64,000 nt of DNA from Trema orientale (GCA_002914845.1 JXTC01000279.1:154890-218889), one strand, 5' to 3'. Shown: positions 23,670-37,417, counted from the stretch's first letter. The notes: generated by a model from the letters alone, not told the origin. Numbers and translations: made by a program.

Positions 23670-26600
23670 ATGGTATCCAGAGAGGAGAATACAGACCTTG
23701 ACTCTGATGAGGAGATTCCTTTTAGCTCATCACCAGCCAGAAGGAAAGTGCATTCATTGGATTTTGAGATGGGTCATATGCATTCACGTTCAGATGTTGC
23801 AAAGTCACGATCTTTTAACTTTATGAGAATAAGTGTGCTTCGGAGTATTTACATTGTCTTAATTAAAGCAAAGATCAACTTGTTGCTACCATTTGGTCCC
23901 TTGGCGATAGTGCTACATTATATCACTGGAAAGCATGTATGGAGTACTCTTAATCAGCTTAATGAGACTTATTTTATCCAACCAAAAAAAAAATAAAAAA
24001 TTATGAGCTATTAACTTCAGTTAAGAAAAGGATGTGGTGCATTCAATGAGAAGGAGCCAATAAGAAATAAATTTTCTAATTAGGGAAAATAATCAAAGGA
24101 AAGATATTTTTCTTGCTCCTCTTTTTTTTTTTTTTTTTGTTTTTTTTATTTGAACCTTGAGTGGAGACATTGTTGCATACTGTTTCATGTCGAGACAACA
24201 TATTTGGATATGAGTATTTTGAAAGCATTCTATTCTTAATCTCAGTAACATAATTTAAATGTTGTCATGGTGTATAATTGACAGTTACCTTGAATATGTT
24301 AGGGATGGGTTTTCTTCTTGAGCTTAGTGGGCATTATGCCTCTGGCAGAGCGTCTAGGATATGCAACAGAGTAAGTTGTATCTTGTTTAGATCTTGCATA
24401 AAGCATTTAGAATATTCTAAACCTATATTGGAGGTTAAGACTTGCTGTTTATTACATTGCAGGCAACTTGCTTTTTACACAGGACCAACAGGTAAAATTA
24501 CTAAAGCATTGTATTTTCATGTCGAATGATGCTAAAAGCTAGAAATGGGGATGAAGTTGGACCAATGTGTGTTAAGTAAACCTCAGATTAAACCGAGTTA
24601 TCAGAAAGGAAGATAAATGATGAAGATATAATTGCAGTAATTATGAAAAAAATAGAATTGAAGATATAGAAATAATTGAAATGAGAAATTGTGGATTAAT
24701 CAGAGAACCTGTGAGAGAATAGAAGTCAAACATAGTGCAGTACTAGGGGAAAAGGTGATGGTGAAGAGTGATCTTTAGCTATAGGAAACCTTGAAAACTT
24801 GTGAAAGAACTTACTGGTTTGTGAAAAGCACTCTTAAACACCTTTGGTTTTGAGGTCTAATGGTATGCTTCTGTTGGGGCTTTGGGGGAGGGCGCCTTAG
24901 AAATAGCTCATATATTATGGATGGTTCAATAAAAATTGCTGAGAATGGAAAGAAGATGCCCCATCCTTAAAGTGAGGTTGATTTAGATGTGCCTTAGGTT
25001 GTTGGTCCCAGTTTGGAATTTTGTGTTGTTATTGGATCCTCTGTCATTCATTTTCGAAAAACAAACTTCTACCTTCTTAAAATTGTTGTGGAAGTGTAAG
25101 ATTCTGATTTAGTCTCTTTTGTAATATTTATCAAACGATTTTTACTTAGAAATTCGTGCAAAAAGTGATTCCGGGGCTTTCAAATCAACCCCTGATGGGC
25201 CTTTTGGCATTTATAACGTAAGACCTTTAGCCAGTTACCTTCTACTTGATAAGTCCTTATACCTAACAATCTTTTGTTGGAATTTGCAGTTGGAGGTCTT
25301 CTAAATGCTACATTTGGAAATGCAACGGAAATGATAATATCAATTTATGCCTTAAAGAATGGAATGATTAGGGTTGTGCAGCAATCTTTACTTGGCTCCA
25401 TCTTATCAAACATGCTCTTAGTGCTTGGATGTGCCTTCTTCACTGGTGGGATCATTCATTATGAGAAAGTTCAGATTTTCAATAAGGTAGATCTTCATGA
25501 TCTGGTTGAAATATTTTCCCTGAAATTTGCTGTCAGCTGGAGTTTTGTTCTGAGTGGGGTCAACTTTTGCAACAGGCAGCTGCCATAGTGAATTCCGGGT
25601 TGCTGTTGATGGCTGTAATGGGGATAATGTTTCCTGCTGTGCTTCACTTCACGCATTCAGAGGTGCATTTTGGAAAGTCAGAGTTATCTCTTTCAAGATT
25701 TAGCAGCTGTATAATGCTAGTGGCATATGCAAGCTACCTTTTCTTTCAGCTTAGAAGTCAACATAATCTTTACAGTCCTGTTGATGGGGTAAGTCGCTAA
25801 ATATTATTACAGGGTAAAGATAAATATCTGATTTTTTTCTTCATTTTCAAAACCATGCTTCATTCGGTTGTTCCTCCTGTTTTCTTTTTTTTTTTTCCGG
25901 AGTTTTTTAATTATTACATTGTGTGGTACACAGTCTGCTGATAGTTGGTAAACTCCCTGATGAGGAATATGAATAAGATAAAAAAATTTCTGTCCCTTGG
26001 TTATTTATAGATAGGAATGAACTAGATTCAGAAGTTATATCAATAATATGTCTCTGGCCCCCTCCCCAGCTCTCTCGTTTGTTTTCTATCTGAAAAGAGA
26101 AAACCACATTACAAATCTGAACCTGTATATGTAGGGCGGGATACACAGGACTTTGATCTTGTTGGACTTTCTATTATTTAGAATTTATGGTTACTTTCGG
26201 GTTTGTCTTGTATAATATAAATTATATGTATGAGCTTTAGTGCGTTATAGAATTTGGGTTCAGGTAGTACTGTAAAAGTTTAGTAAACTGTATTCCTTTT
26301 CTGATTTTAAGGTCTAGTAAATTTACATTTTACTCTAAAGAAACCACTTGGTGGTTCACGTCATTGAGCTGAGTTTAATATTTGGTTTCATGGACTGAGA
26401 GAAATTTAGTTAAATTTTAGTTCTTGTGTTATCTTTAGTTCTGGAAACAGCTTTGATAATTTGGTTGGAAGTAATCAAGAGAATTTTAAAAGATCTTGGG
26501 GCTTTTTCTTCTAAGAAGTTTGAATATTTCTTTTAGGGGTTTGATCTTCAGCTGTAGCATCTGATTTATATTTTTCAACTACTGAGGACATCATGTACTT

Positions 26601-29600
26601 TATTTCTAGAATGTTATTTTCCATTTTCTCCTCCTTTATTTTATTTTAATGTTTTATAAACAAAAAAACTTGAGACAACAAATTAATTTGGGTGTGGTTG
26701 AAAAGATTTTACAACTTCAGCTTATAAAAAATTTGTATAGCTGATCCCAAATTATGTTTTTGTATTTTGTTTTATTATTCTTAAGAATTTAGCACAATGC
26801 TAGAAGCTATGATTGAATATTGCTACTTATTTTCTAAGATAGTAGAGTTAATAGTTGGATTTTATTTATCTGATCTTTTGGCTACTTTTTTGTTCGTCTT
26901 CTGCAATGTCTGAAGGAAGGAGAGAATAATGAAGATTCTGATGAAGAAGAGGCTCCTGAATTAACTCAATGGGAAGCAATTGGTTGGCTTGCTATTTTGA
27001 CAGCATGGGTATCCATTTTGTCTGGATACCTTGTTGATGCCATACAGGTAAAATCTATGTTGAATGCACATTATATGTTAGTTCTTGCTGTTTCATTTTA
27101 ATAGGGGTTGTGAAAAAGTAAAGAAGGCTTTTACAGATGTGTTGTATTGGCCCATTTTTCATTTGCGGGGAATTGTAGATTTTGTTAGAACAAGCTTGAG
27201 GTGATGGAGTTTTTTTGGGACAAAATTAGGTTCTTGGCTTCATTGTGGCTTGTGGGTGTTGTCTTTTAAGCATCTTCTTGATTCGTCCTTTTTCTGCATT
27301 CATTTGAACTGGAAGACGTTTTAGTTGATTATTTATTTATTCTTTTTCGTCCAAGTTAGTTGTATTTCTTTTCATTTTCTTTTTCTTGTTTTATTGGATT
27401 TTTTTTCCTAATTCTGTTCTACTTTTTTCTTTAATGAAATATTTGGTTTCTGATTAAAAAAAATGGATATGTTTAATGATTGTGTTCAGGGAGCATCTGA
27501 CTCGCTGAACATGCCAGTGGCTTTCATTAGTGTCATCTTGCTTCCTATCATGGGAAATGCTGCAGAGCATGCAAGTGCAATAATGTTTGCCATAAAGGAT
27601 AAGCTAGTAAGTGATTTGAAGATTTGCACAGCTTATATTATATAATTATTACCTTGATTGATGGGTTTAAATTTTTGACAGGACATCACACTTGGAGTTG
27701 CTATTGGTTCATCCACACAAATATCTATGTTTGTGGTAAGGACTTGAATCGTTATAACTAAGAAAATAATCATGAAGATCCCTTGGGCTTTACAATTTAA
27801 ATTCAAGCAGGGTTTTCCATATTTCTGAAAACTCCCGGTTCAATGTCAAAAAATTGTAGAACACAGGATATTTATGATAGTTTCCCCTAATATTATGACA
27901 CTATTCTCATTTATATATGTATATATATATGTATTTTCTGTTAAATGCTTGTTATTATTGTAATCATCAATGTCGTTGTCATCATTTGTTGTTGTTGTTA
28001 TTATTGGTAGATGGACTGGACTCATCATTTAAACTAGAATTTCATTTCTAACTGTTGATGTTGAATAGAATATTTTTGTTTAACTTTGTTATTTGTAGAT
28101 TATTTACTGAACTCAATTTGACTTGCTCTTCAGAATAAATGTAGTCTAGAGTTGGTTACTTTTGTATTTATGCTTGTGCGCACTTCAAGTTTATTTTGAA
28201 CTTTTGAGAGGTCGATGACTTCTGTTTTCTTTTTCACTGGATTGTAGATCCCCTTCTGCGTTGTTGTTGGATGGATCATGGGAAAACCAATGGATTTAAA
28301 TTTTCAACTCTTTGAGACAGCTACACTCTTCATTACTGTGCTAGTTGTGGCATTTATGTTGCAGGTGGGTTAGCTATTTATTTTTGTTCTTCTGCTGTTA
28401 AACAGTGCTTCGAGTATCATTTGTTTGCTGTTTCTTTTTTACTTGTCCATTCCCTTTCGTATCTAATGCTCCTTTCTAAGGAATTGTTTGACACGATTTT
28501 TTTGAGATTTCGTTAAAATTTCTTCATGTATATTTTTATTATATATGTATATAATGATGCTATGGATTTAAAGAAGATGAGTGGTATGGCAGGTAATGAA
28601 TGTCAAAATATCTGAGAGATACTAGTTTAAACTTTTGTATGAATCATACAACATTTCACTTACTAATTTGGAATGTAGGACTGTTCCCTATTTGTTACTT
28701 CTAGTTAGGTTACCTTAGTGCTAGTTTCAGTACATTGCCACATTTGTAGTTGCCTTAGGATTATAGGCTGTTAGGGCTAATCACTGTGGTTAATTTTGGC
28801 CTGCCATATAGGGGCTTAGGTGAAAAGTGAGGAAGTTTTGTGCAATTGTTAGATTACTAACAAGGGACAAGTTTATTTGGGGTGCTGGATCGATCTTATT
28901 ATGTATTATGATTATCCCAATATTAGTTTGCAATGAAATATCTCTTCTATTGTCTTATTGCAGGAAGGGACATCAAACTATTTTAAGGGCTTGATGCTTA
29001 TTCTCTGCTATCTCATAGTTGCAGCCAGTTTCTTCGTGCATGTTGACCCGTCAACTGGTGAGAATAAAGACTTCTCTCCTCTTGTATCTACACAGACACA
29101 CACATATTTGTTTAATAACCCAAGTTTTGTTCTATGAAAATTATTTGGAGATGTTTATAACGATTTTCCTTGATTGAAATTTGGAATTCCTCTTAAAAAG
29201 AAATTAAAACCATTGTCACTACTACGTATTACAAAAGTGACTTCCTCACGAACTCTTTTACTAGCAACAGCTAACAGGGTACATGCATTTTCTGTGGTTG
29301 GATATGCCAAAATGGGTTTCCACTTTGGTTAAACTGTTGCGCTCAAGGTGCTTTTGTTTCTCTTATGGTGACAAACTGATAAATTTTGTGATACAACACC
29401 AATGGACATTACACAAGTACACTATGATATGGAGCAATGAAATTAGAATACTAGAGAAAACAGAAGTTCAACATAGACTGGAAAGAAGAAGATCGCTTTG
29501 TCGATTAAGCAACCTCTTTCGAAATTGAGCTGTTTGCTCTCTACCTGAGAAAGTCCAAACTCAAACACCCTATAATCTTTACTATTCTTGTCCACACACT

Positions 29601-29989
29601 CAGAAAATTTACTAGAGAGGTGCCTTGCAAGCTGCCTCATTGTGCTTAACAAATCTTCAAATGTAATAAGCCCCGAAACAACCATCTAATCGAATCTGAA
29701 AAATGTACGACTATTATTATTATTATTATTATTTCAATAAAAAGAAACTCCAGGATCCATTATCAGCTGAAATTACATTAGTGAAAGAAACTGTAGGGTT
29801 TTAATGTTAAGACTAGGTTTTCTGAGTTGCGTCTCTTTTGATGTTTGGTTCTAGTAGAATAAGCAAATCTGTATTCCTTCCTCACAGCTGTTTGTGCTGT
29901 TAAATTTCGTCACTCATATTGAAACGGGTTTAGGTGTATAGCTTACCTTAATCTCTTGTGGGCTGTGTTTTCCTGCAGATGATAACTAG
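23670..29989 (+). CDS. CAX2/CAX5-type vacuolar cation/proton exchanger, 11 coding exons
   Basis: Exons: 23670-23936, 24303-24370, 24463-24491, 25290-25486, 25576-25788, 26916-27047, 27490-27606, 27682-27735, 28248-28364, 28964-29057, 29979-29989. They join in frame to 432 residues plus TAG. The protein is a tonoplast antiporter that moves Ca2+ (and Mn2+ or other divalent cations in type IB members) into the vacuole in exchange for H+. A hydrophilic N-terminal tail precedes the first helices ([20 protein letters not shown]). The two CAX consensus repeats carry the transport residues: GNATEM (131-136) and GNAAEH (324-329). An acidic loop, [15 protein letters not shown] (259-273), separates the two halves. 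The C-terminus is short (VDPSTDDN). Exon 3 is only 29 nt. Exons with GNATE and GNAAE are in separate halves, as the repeated fold expects. Intron lengths range from 75 bp to over 1 kb. All borders used are GT..AG. It looks intact. Confidence 0.94.
29443..29685 (-). other. Open frame inside the last CAX intron, possible captured fragment
   Basis: An 80-residue antisense open frame with normal amino-acid composition ([18 protein letters not shown] at its start, then [18 protein letters not shown]) lies in the intron between exons 10 and 11. I do not recognise the family. It ends beside a run of (ATT)n at about 29710-29732. It may be a fragment of a gene carried there by a mobile element, or chance. 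Confidence 0.25.
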
Positions 29990-31699
29990 AATTACTAAAG
30001 GCATGGTGGCCTTGCATGTGGGAAATATATAAAATCAACGCAGCGAAATGGTAGCGGCAATGTACTTGAAGGTACTCTTAGACGAAATTTCTGAAGCCTG
30101 CATATTTTGTTCAAGGTCAAGTTGTGGAAAATCCATATGATCTCGCGGCTGAATAAGTTTTCATCATTGTATAATAGAATTTGACTGTGTTTACATCAGA
30201 TTTAATCTTTGGACTTTGTCCGAGGGTTCTTCAGTTTTGTCCTTTTTTTTTTTGGGAATTGTCATTCTTTCAGATGGTACTCATAGATGACACACTTTGA
30301 TTTCAAATATTTTTTCTTCTCTTCAATTTATTTATTTATTTTTCGTCCCTCACCTGATTGTGTTTGAATAAAAATTGTGGATATATGGGGGGTTCAGTGT
30401 TTTTTGTGGGAGATGGATGCCAAATACATCTTGCTACGTTGATCCAGTTTCTAAGTTGATAGCTTTGATATGCTTAAGATAGCCACGTCGTAAATAAATG
30501 TCTTTTTTTCCCGGTCCTTGTTTATTTGTTTTATTTCTTATTTTGCCTTTTGTGCTTAGATTGTAAGATTATCTGCAATGGATATTCTATATGCCACATG
30601 CTAATGCGAAATTCTGGTCATCCTACGGTAACGGAGGTGGTACTAGATTAATCTCTCGTACCTCAGCCCTTGGATTGTATCTAATCCAAGGGACAGTACC
30701 TTTTCAAATTATTTTTGTTTTTCTAAACCAAAAGATGTCATTTGAGTTACTGGGAAGGTAATCTTCATCTTTTTGGAGCCATACCTTAATCCTCATCAAA
30801 CTTGCAAGATATAAGCTTCACCTATAAAATAATAATGATAACAACAACAAAAAAAATAACACTACTTAGGATCTCTATGGTTTCATATTAAGGAAAGTGT
30901 ATTACAGGAAAGTAGGGAAGGCTTGGAAATGTGAGGATTTGTTGTACGGACCACAAGGTACTCAAAAGTCAGGCTTGGTTCATGGCTAACTATCTCAAGT
31001 TTGACATCTATGAGTTGGATATAAAGTCGTAGTCTGAGGAAATTCCGATTTGAGGAGGTTGTAAAATCAGCATTGGCAAGATATGAGATATCGACTATTC
31101 GCTGGAGTCGTAAAGTCGAAATTTGAAGAATGAATTCACAACCGTTGAAGATGATGATAAGCATAATAGATGAACAAAATGAGTGTGTTTCTCCATTGTG
31201 TATCCATTCATATTACGCTCTTGCATTTCTCGACTATGAATCAAGATCAACTCGACCTGCTGAGACTCAGTTTAAATGGGTTTGCATCTCCATTTGTCTT
31301 ACCGTGATTTCAAGGATTCAAGATACTATCAAAGAACTGCTTATATATATATATATATATATATATATAGCACTCTGTATGGAGCAATTGAGAATTGTTA
31401 GAGAAGGGTTCGGCTGCTGAAATTCGTAGAGAGCTATCGAAGAGTCGTAAATGCCGAATTTACACATTAAGGTGTCATAAACCTTCTCCAAAGCAAGGAA
31501 GAAGAGGGTAATGAAGGAAGAGTCTAGAACTACTTGATTAATTAACACTAATCAATCAAAATGCCAAGATTTTTACGTCGAATGTATGTGCAAGATATCT
31601 TGAGTGCTGGCATCTTGTGAGCCCGATGTTGAGGACAAAGAGTCATTCGGAGGAACAATTCATTTTGGAGTAGTGCTACACATCTTGACAAACTATCAT
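29990..31699. other. CAX 3' UTR then intergenic DNA
   Basis: About 29990-30300 is the likely 3' UTR of the CAX gene. Further on there are (AT)n at about 31341-31369 and non-repetitive DNA with repeated GTCGTAAA/GTCGAA blocks near 31025-31120 and 31440. I recognise no coding frame. Confidence 0.5.
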
Positions 31700-32010
31700 G
31701 AAAAAATAACTTGTCACCTAAGTTGTCAATATTTAGTGTATGAACCATTTATTATTTGCTACCTAATTTATCATATCATTTCAGTTATTTTGTCAAGATA
31801 TTTGTCAAGATGTTTAGCATTTTCCAATAATGTAATGTGATATTATTCAAGTTATTTTTTCATAATAGCTTGTCAAAATGTGTAGCATTAATATATGAAC
31901 AACTTATTATTTGTTACCTAAGTTGTCACATTATTCAAGTTATTTTATCAAGATAACTTGTTAAGATATTTAGCATATTCTTTCATTTTGTCACACAGAT
32001 ATACAAGTGT
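31700..32010. repeat. Imperfect tandem repeat, unit about 155 bp
   Basis: The blocks TTATTATTTGYTACCTAA (near 31748 and 31904) and AGTTATTTTRTCAAGATA (near 31784 and 31939), with TTAGCAT after each, recur in the same order. The array is AT-rich and non-coding. Confidence 0.6.
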
Positions 32011-32639
32011 GTTGCAAAGAAATTGCCTCAACTACATATGAACGAGGCTAGAATAGAATGCTACATCATTAATGTACGTTTTATGGTGTAAGTTTTTTAT
32101 GTAATATATTGGTGTCCCTGTCTTTACTATTTACCTCGGGATCTACTAAAGTCCTCGTATGAAAAAAAAAAAAAAGAAGACTTAGTCGTAAATATTTTCA
32201 TTACTTAACCTTTATTGTCATGTCACTTAACTAAAACTATCTAGATATGTACCTTATTTTCTAACAAACTTTAAGATACAGTTTTCTCCAACCATTCCCC
32301 AAATTGTTTTTGCCACCACCACCTGTAGCACACAGCACACAGCAACCACCACTGATCTAAATCCAGTAATCTTGGTTAGGCCTCTATTTGACTGGGGGTG
32401 AAAATTTTCAACCGATGGCTGGACCTAGTCGAAAATTTTTCACCTATTTTTGAAAAATTTCAACTTCGGTCCAACATGATTGACTGGCTTTCCGGTAATA
32501 CCTCCTTTGCTTTTGCCCTTTTCGATATGGTAAAAAAATTTCAACCAAAGTGTCGAGTTGGAGACAATTTTAGAATTTTAAATTTTTCATTAAATGAAAG
32601 TCTTAGTTTTGTTAATGATTTATAATTTTTCCCTTTTAT
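32011..32639. other. AT-rich intergenic DNA
   Basis: A region around 32310-32350 carries CACCACC/CACAGCACACAGCA repeats. No defined element or gene. Confidence 0.45.
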
Positions 32640-33344
32640 CATCACATGCTTTACAGGAAGGTCAAAATTGATCTATGGAACTATTTTGATCAACTGTAAA
32701 TTCTTATTCTTTGTTCCAATTCAAATTTGCCACTAACCTTCTTTGTATGTCCCCATCGATGCCAATGGGTTGCAACTCCTTCCGAGGAATACAGTTCCTT
32801 CCAATATTGTATTAAATACACTGATGCGGCTGCTGCTCATGTTACAACACCAATAGGAAGTTCAAGTTTTGGAATGTGAAGGATGTGAAGGAGCACCAAG
32901 CAAATTAAGATGCCAAGCTCTCCAACATTGAAAAGATGCTCATTACTATCTCCAAGAAGTTAGATGTGTATATGGAGGATGCTTTTTGATTTTCTTTTTC
33001 AGTTTTAGTTGTTTTTATTCAGTTTGGTCTGTATAACTTTGATGATACAATTTGGGTGAGTGTGTTTCTTTTGTTTTTTTGCAGGACAAGTTTATTTTCA
33101 CTCTGTGTGTGTCTTGAAACATCGTTGATGCTATCTTTATTTTGATGTTACGACATGTTTCAGTTTGGTATTCTCTATGTGATTGATGTTTTCGTTTTAA
33201 TTCTTTTGCTTTTGCATCTTTTTTCAAAAAGGGGACAAAGCATATATATATATATATATATTTGCTATATACTAATTTTATTTTGTAGGAGTATTAAATA
33301 TTTGACTAAAAAAATATCAAAGAGAGAGATTAAAAGAGCATATC
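32640..33344 (+). mobile_element. Degraded internal 3' region of an LTR retrotransposon
   Basis: A broken coding tail is readable near 32884-32990: it reads EHQAN, then after a stop DAKLSNIEKMLITISKKL and a stop. Then comes T-rich DNA and a polypurine stretch TCAAAAAGGGGACAAAG (33223-33239), like the polypurine tract that plant copia-type elements carry before the 3' LTR. It lies about 100 bp upstream of the LTR-like block at 33345. The frame is interrupted, so no working product. An (AT)n run sits at 33241-33261. Confidence 0.4.
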
Positions 33345-34602
33345 GATTGGCATGCTTCATGTTGCAACATGACTGATTTATCTAGTTCATATTATAATAT
33401 ACGGCTAAATATTTGATCTGTTAAGGTTTTTCAGTATTTACCATAAATATGCTTTGAGATTACGTATTGTATACATGGGAGTCATGAAGATCTGATTATA
33501 GTAATTGATGGAGATTGAATATTTGTTTTGAAAATAATTAATATTAATATTTGCAGTACAAGGCACTGAAACATATTATTTCTTTATAAATATAGTCATT
33601 TGTCTCATTGTTAAATGACTTTCTGTGATCTTTTGTATATATAGACAGGTTTTGAGCTTTATGAAGAAGTGATTAGTAATTACTTAAACTCTGCTAAAGG
33701 AAACTATTCATACCATATTAAGGAAATGCTACCAATTAAGAGATTTGGATTGATTGATTATTGTGGAAATTTCTTTAATATTTTGTGTTGTTTCTAAATG
33801 TTTTTGATTGATTATAATTAATTTATGAGCTATCAAAATCATTGTATAATCGTTTCTTCTATTTAAAGAAAGAGGTCTGCATTTTTCTTTTTATGTTACG
33901 ACATGATTGCTTTGACAGATTCATACTACAACTCTGGGATAGAATCGATATTTATTTCTCAAATCAAATTTCTAAGTTTGGAAACAAATTTGGCTGATTT
34001 TGCAGGTCTTCTAATCAATATTAAGTGCGTTTACAAGTTGTTTTGCATATGCTTAATTGTAAGATTTACTTTATTTAAGGGCCACTCAATAGTAGTTTTA
34101 GGTAGAGATCACATTTTGTATTTTGGCTATTGAGTATAAGAAAGTTTTTTTTTTTTTTTTTTCTTTTAGACATTTCTTAGACTAAGGAGTTGTCCTAGTC
34201 ATGAGAGACAGTACTTTGGTCTTCAAGAGAGGTACTGAATATCTTCGGGAGAAGAATGACTTTAAGACTCTAAATGGATTTTAAGAGGACGAAGTCAACT
34301 AAAGTCGAGTGATGCTCACTAGATGCATTGATGAAGGGAATACAATCACATTGCGATAGTAAAATAGGTGTTTTTATTTGTATAAGTCAATTAGTAATTG
34401 TACTCAGTTAAACCTTACTAACATGTTTATTTCTCTAAGTGTGACTCTTGAACGTAGGCCATTGAGAAATAGCCAAACCAAGTAAAAGTTCGTTGTGTCT
34501 CATTTTTACATTTTCATGTTACAACATCTATATTTCGTGTTACAACGTAATTAACTAATTGGTAAAATTATTTAATCTGGCCATATTTGAACGGACCTAA
34601 CA
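33345..34602 (+). mobile_element. Second, diverged LTR of the family at 13483
   Basis: Collinear with the solo LTR at 13483-14574. The two share TTCATGTTGCAACATGACT at the start, AAATATTTGATCTG, TTTTCAGTATTT, a GAGAGGTACTG block, ACGAAGTCAAC, and ACGGACCTAACAAATT at the end. It is longer and more decayed: the first bases are GATTGG where TGTTGG is expected, and no target duplication is visible. With the polypurine-like tract upstream it may be the 3' LTR of a truncated element. Confidence 0.65.
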
Positions 34603-37417
34603 AATTAAAAGGATTTGCATATCTTAGTTTTCTGCATATAAATTGATTAATAAATTTAACAAATTTCTCTCTAAACAAGGATTCCAAATTAATGATATCT
34701 TATTCATGTTGACCAACACAAAAAATATATTAAAAATAACTTAATATGATTAGCATAAATCACCCAATTTGAATACAGAAGGTACAAATTTGCAGAGATT
34801 TGAAATATAGAGTATAATTTTGTACATGCTAAAAGACATGGTTAAAATTGCAGAAAATTCATACTTTCAGATTTTTTTTTTTTTAGTTATCCTAAAAAGA
34901 AATATAAAATTGAATGGGAGCTTATAAGTAACAAGCATATCTGTCCTTGCAACAAAATATACGAAAGAAAGAAACAAGAAAAAATTTATTAAATATTTTT
35001 GGCCAACTCTGAGTTCTTGATTCTTTACTCCCAACTCAAATTTGCCACAAATTTTCTTTGTAAGTTGCCCACTGTGAAAGATGGGTTGTCTTTTGAAGTT
35101 CCTCTCTTGTTCATCAGCTTCTTCTCTCATGATCAATAATAAAATATGTCATGCTTTTCAGTACATATCATGTATTATTATGCATACAATAGTTATATCT
35201 TCTCCAATTTTAGGCTCTGTTTGAGATTGATTCTAGAGACAGCTTCTAACTTTTAAAAGTGGTTAGAGAAAAGAGGGAAGGGATGGACATTTGGTAAGTT
35301 TCTGCTTTTGATTAGCAGATTAATCATTGTTTTAAGCAGAATTTAAGAAACATAATAAGGGTCACTTTTCAAAACTCATTCTACTGACATAATAAAAAAG
35401 GCCTAAAACATCATTTTACGGCACACATAATTATAGTTTACCAAATGCTTAAATATTGATTTTAAATAAAATAGTAGTTTCGTAAATTAAATTTACCAAA
35501 TTCCTAGATATTTTTTTTAACTCTTGCTCATAATACATCACAGCAATATGAGACTGACCAAACTTTCTTTATTATTTAACTTGGAAGAGGACATTATCAA
35601 CTATCACCTAAGTTTCTTAAGGATAATTTTAGGATTCCAATTATTATCCCAAATTTTTAACACCAACATATGTGTCATGTGAGTTCTTATTATTTAATTG
35701 ATAAATATATAATATTAAATTAATTTATTTGTAATAAGTTTTAAGTCCCTAATTAAATAGTAACAACTCACATACCATATATGTTGCTATTAATTGATAA
35801 TATAATTGGATCCCTAGTATAATCTTTTTCTTCAAGCTTTCTCTTATGTTTGACTTTCTTCCTCTTAGAACCTGATGAGCAAAGTTCTGGGAGACAAGGT
35901 TTTTTTCCAATAAAAGTCATATTTAGCGAAGCATATCAAAGGATAAAATTAAAACCTATCATGAACTTTCAATATCACATCCAATGAATAGTGCTATGCT
36001 GTCGACTCCTAAGTCTCCGTTGTTCAGGTATAAAATTGCTTAAATTTTCTCTCTTAATTTCTTCTTCTTTATTTTTGGTTGTTTTTCTCCTTCAAGTTAA
36101 TGTATGTATATATATATATGTATATATAAGTATTCGTAGTGATGATGATTTTATTCCATTGCATGTTAGCAAAGTTTACAATTGATTTGAATGTCATTGA
36201 TGACTAGCTATTATGATAGAGAAATTCGCTTTTCAAACCTTTCTATATTTTGTCCAACACTAAGGTTATAGTATACTTCCAGATCTTATACACTTTCACA
36301 TGACAATAATGAATGAAATAAATATAAAATTTGAATTTGTGGTCTTGAATATATACCTGATATCATTTCCCTATTTTACACATCTAGATTTGAGATGCTT
36401 TACCCATGGATATAGATTAATATGCTAGCAAAATATCTTTTATACATACATATATATAAGGATATAATTATAGTAGCATGTATTTGGTAACTCATTATTT
36501 ATGTTATAGCTTGTAATTAATTTGAGTAAGGGTAAGGTGCGATAACTTGCAAAATTCGAAAGAGAATATATAATAAGCAATCAACCTATAGTGGGGCTCA
36601 TACTAAATTTGCCTGGTCTATCTCTATAAAGAAGTTGTAACAGCAAGCACTATGATATATTAATTAGAGCAATATGGAAATTATGCTTTCCCATTAATTA
36701 TGATTAAACACTGTCACGACATACTTTATTTGAATGAAAGAACTACCTCTTCTTTTCGGAGGTTTAATTTTCTATATCCATCATATATTGACGCCCCATT
36801 CAGCCTTTTAACCTGCAGATAGGAAAAAAAAATTCCATAAAAATTAGATTAGTAAGGCTATATACAATAAATATATATATATAGATATATAAGGCACCAA
36901 TTCAGTATATATATTTTTTAATCTGTATTGTTTTATCTAATTAAAATTTATTAGGCTCATTTTTTCATAGTAAAAGTTAGAAAAAAAAAAGAATTAAATA
37001 ATGAATATTTATTTTTATTTTTCTTTTGTCAACTATCCAAATTATGGTAACTTATTTAACAGCTAAAAAGATACTTATAGATAGTAAAAAATAATACCTA
37101 TTAGATTGACAATCATATATATATATAATCCAAATATTTTAATCAATTTCTTGATTTTTTTACATGTTGCTTTCAGCCTGATCAAAAGCATTTTTTCAGT
37201 TTATTTTCACTTTTGCACTTGCAAGGAGTAAGCCATCAATTATCTCTTTACTCAATTATTTGATATATATATATATATATATATAATAGTAAAAGTCCAA
37301 TTCCACCCAAAAATAATAATGTCTAGCTAATTGTGAATTAAAGAAAAAATGGATTGATTACCTTGTGGATTTCTAAGCTATTGAGAAAGTATCTTTGAAA
37401 AAAAGTTAAAAAATAAT
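34603..37417. other. AT-rich intergenic DNA with short dispersed repeats
   Basis: A block near 35007-35066 (CTCAAATTTGCCACAAA, TTCTTTGTAAGT) is similar to 32700-32750 and so is a dispersed repeat. Around 35215-35400 lies a MITE-like fragment starting GGCTCTGTTTGAGATTG. Several TA runs occur (36106-36130, 36870-36890, 37264-37286). No gene was identified. Confidence 0.45.
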
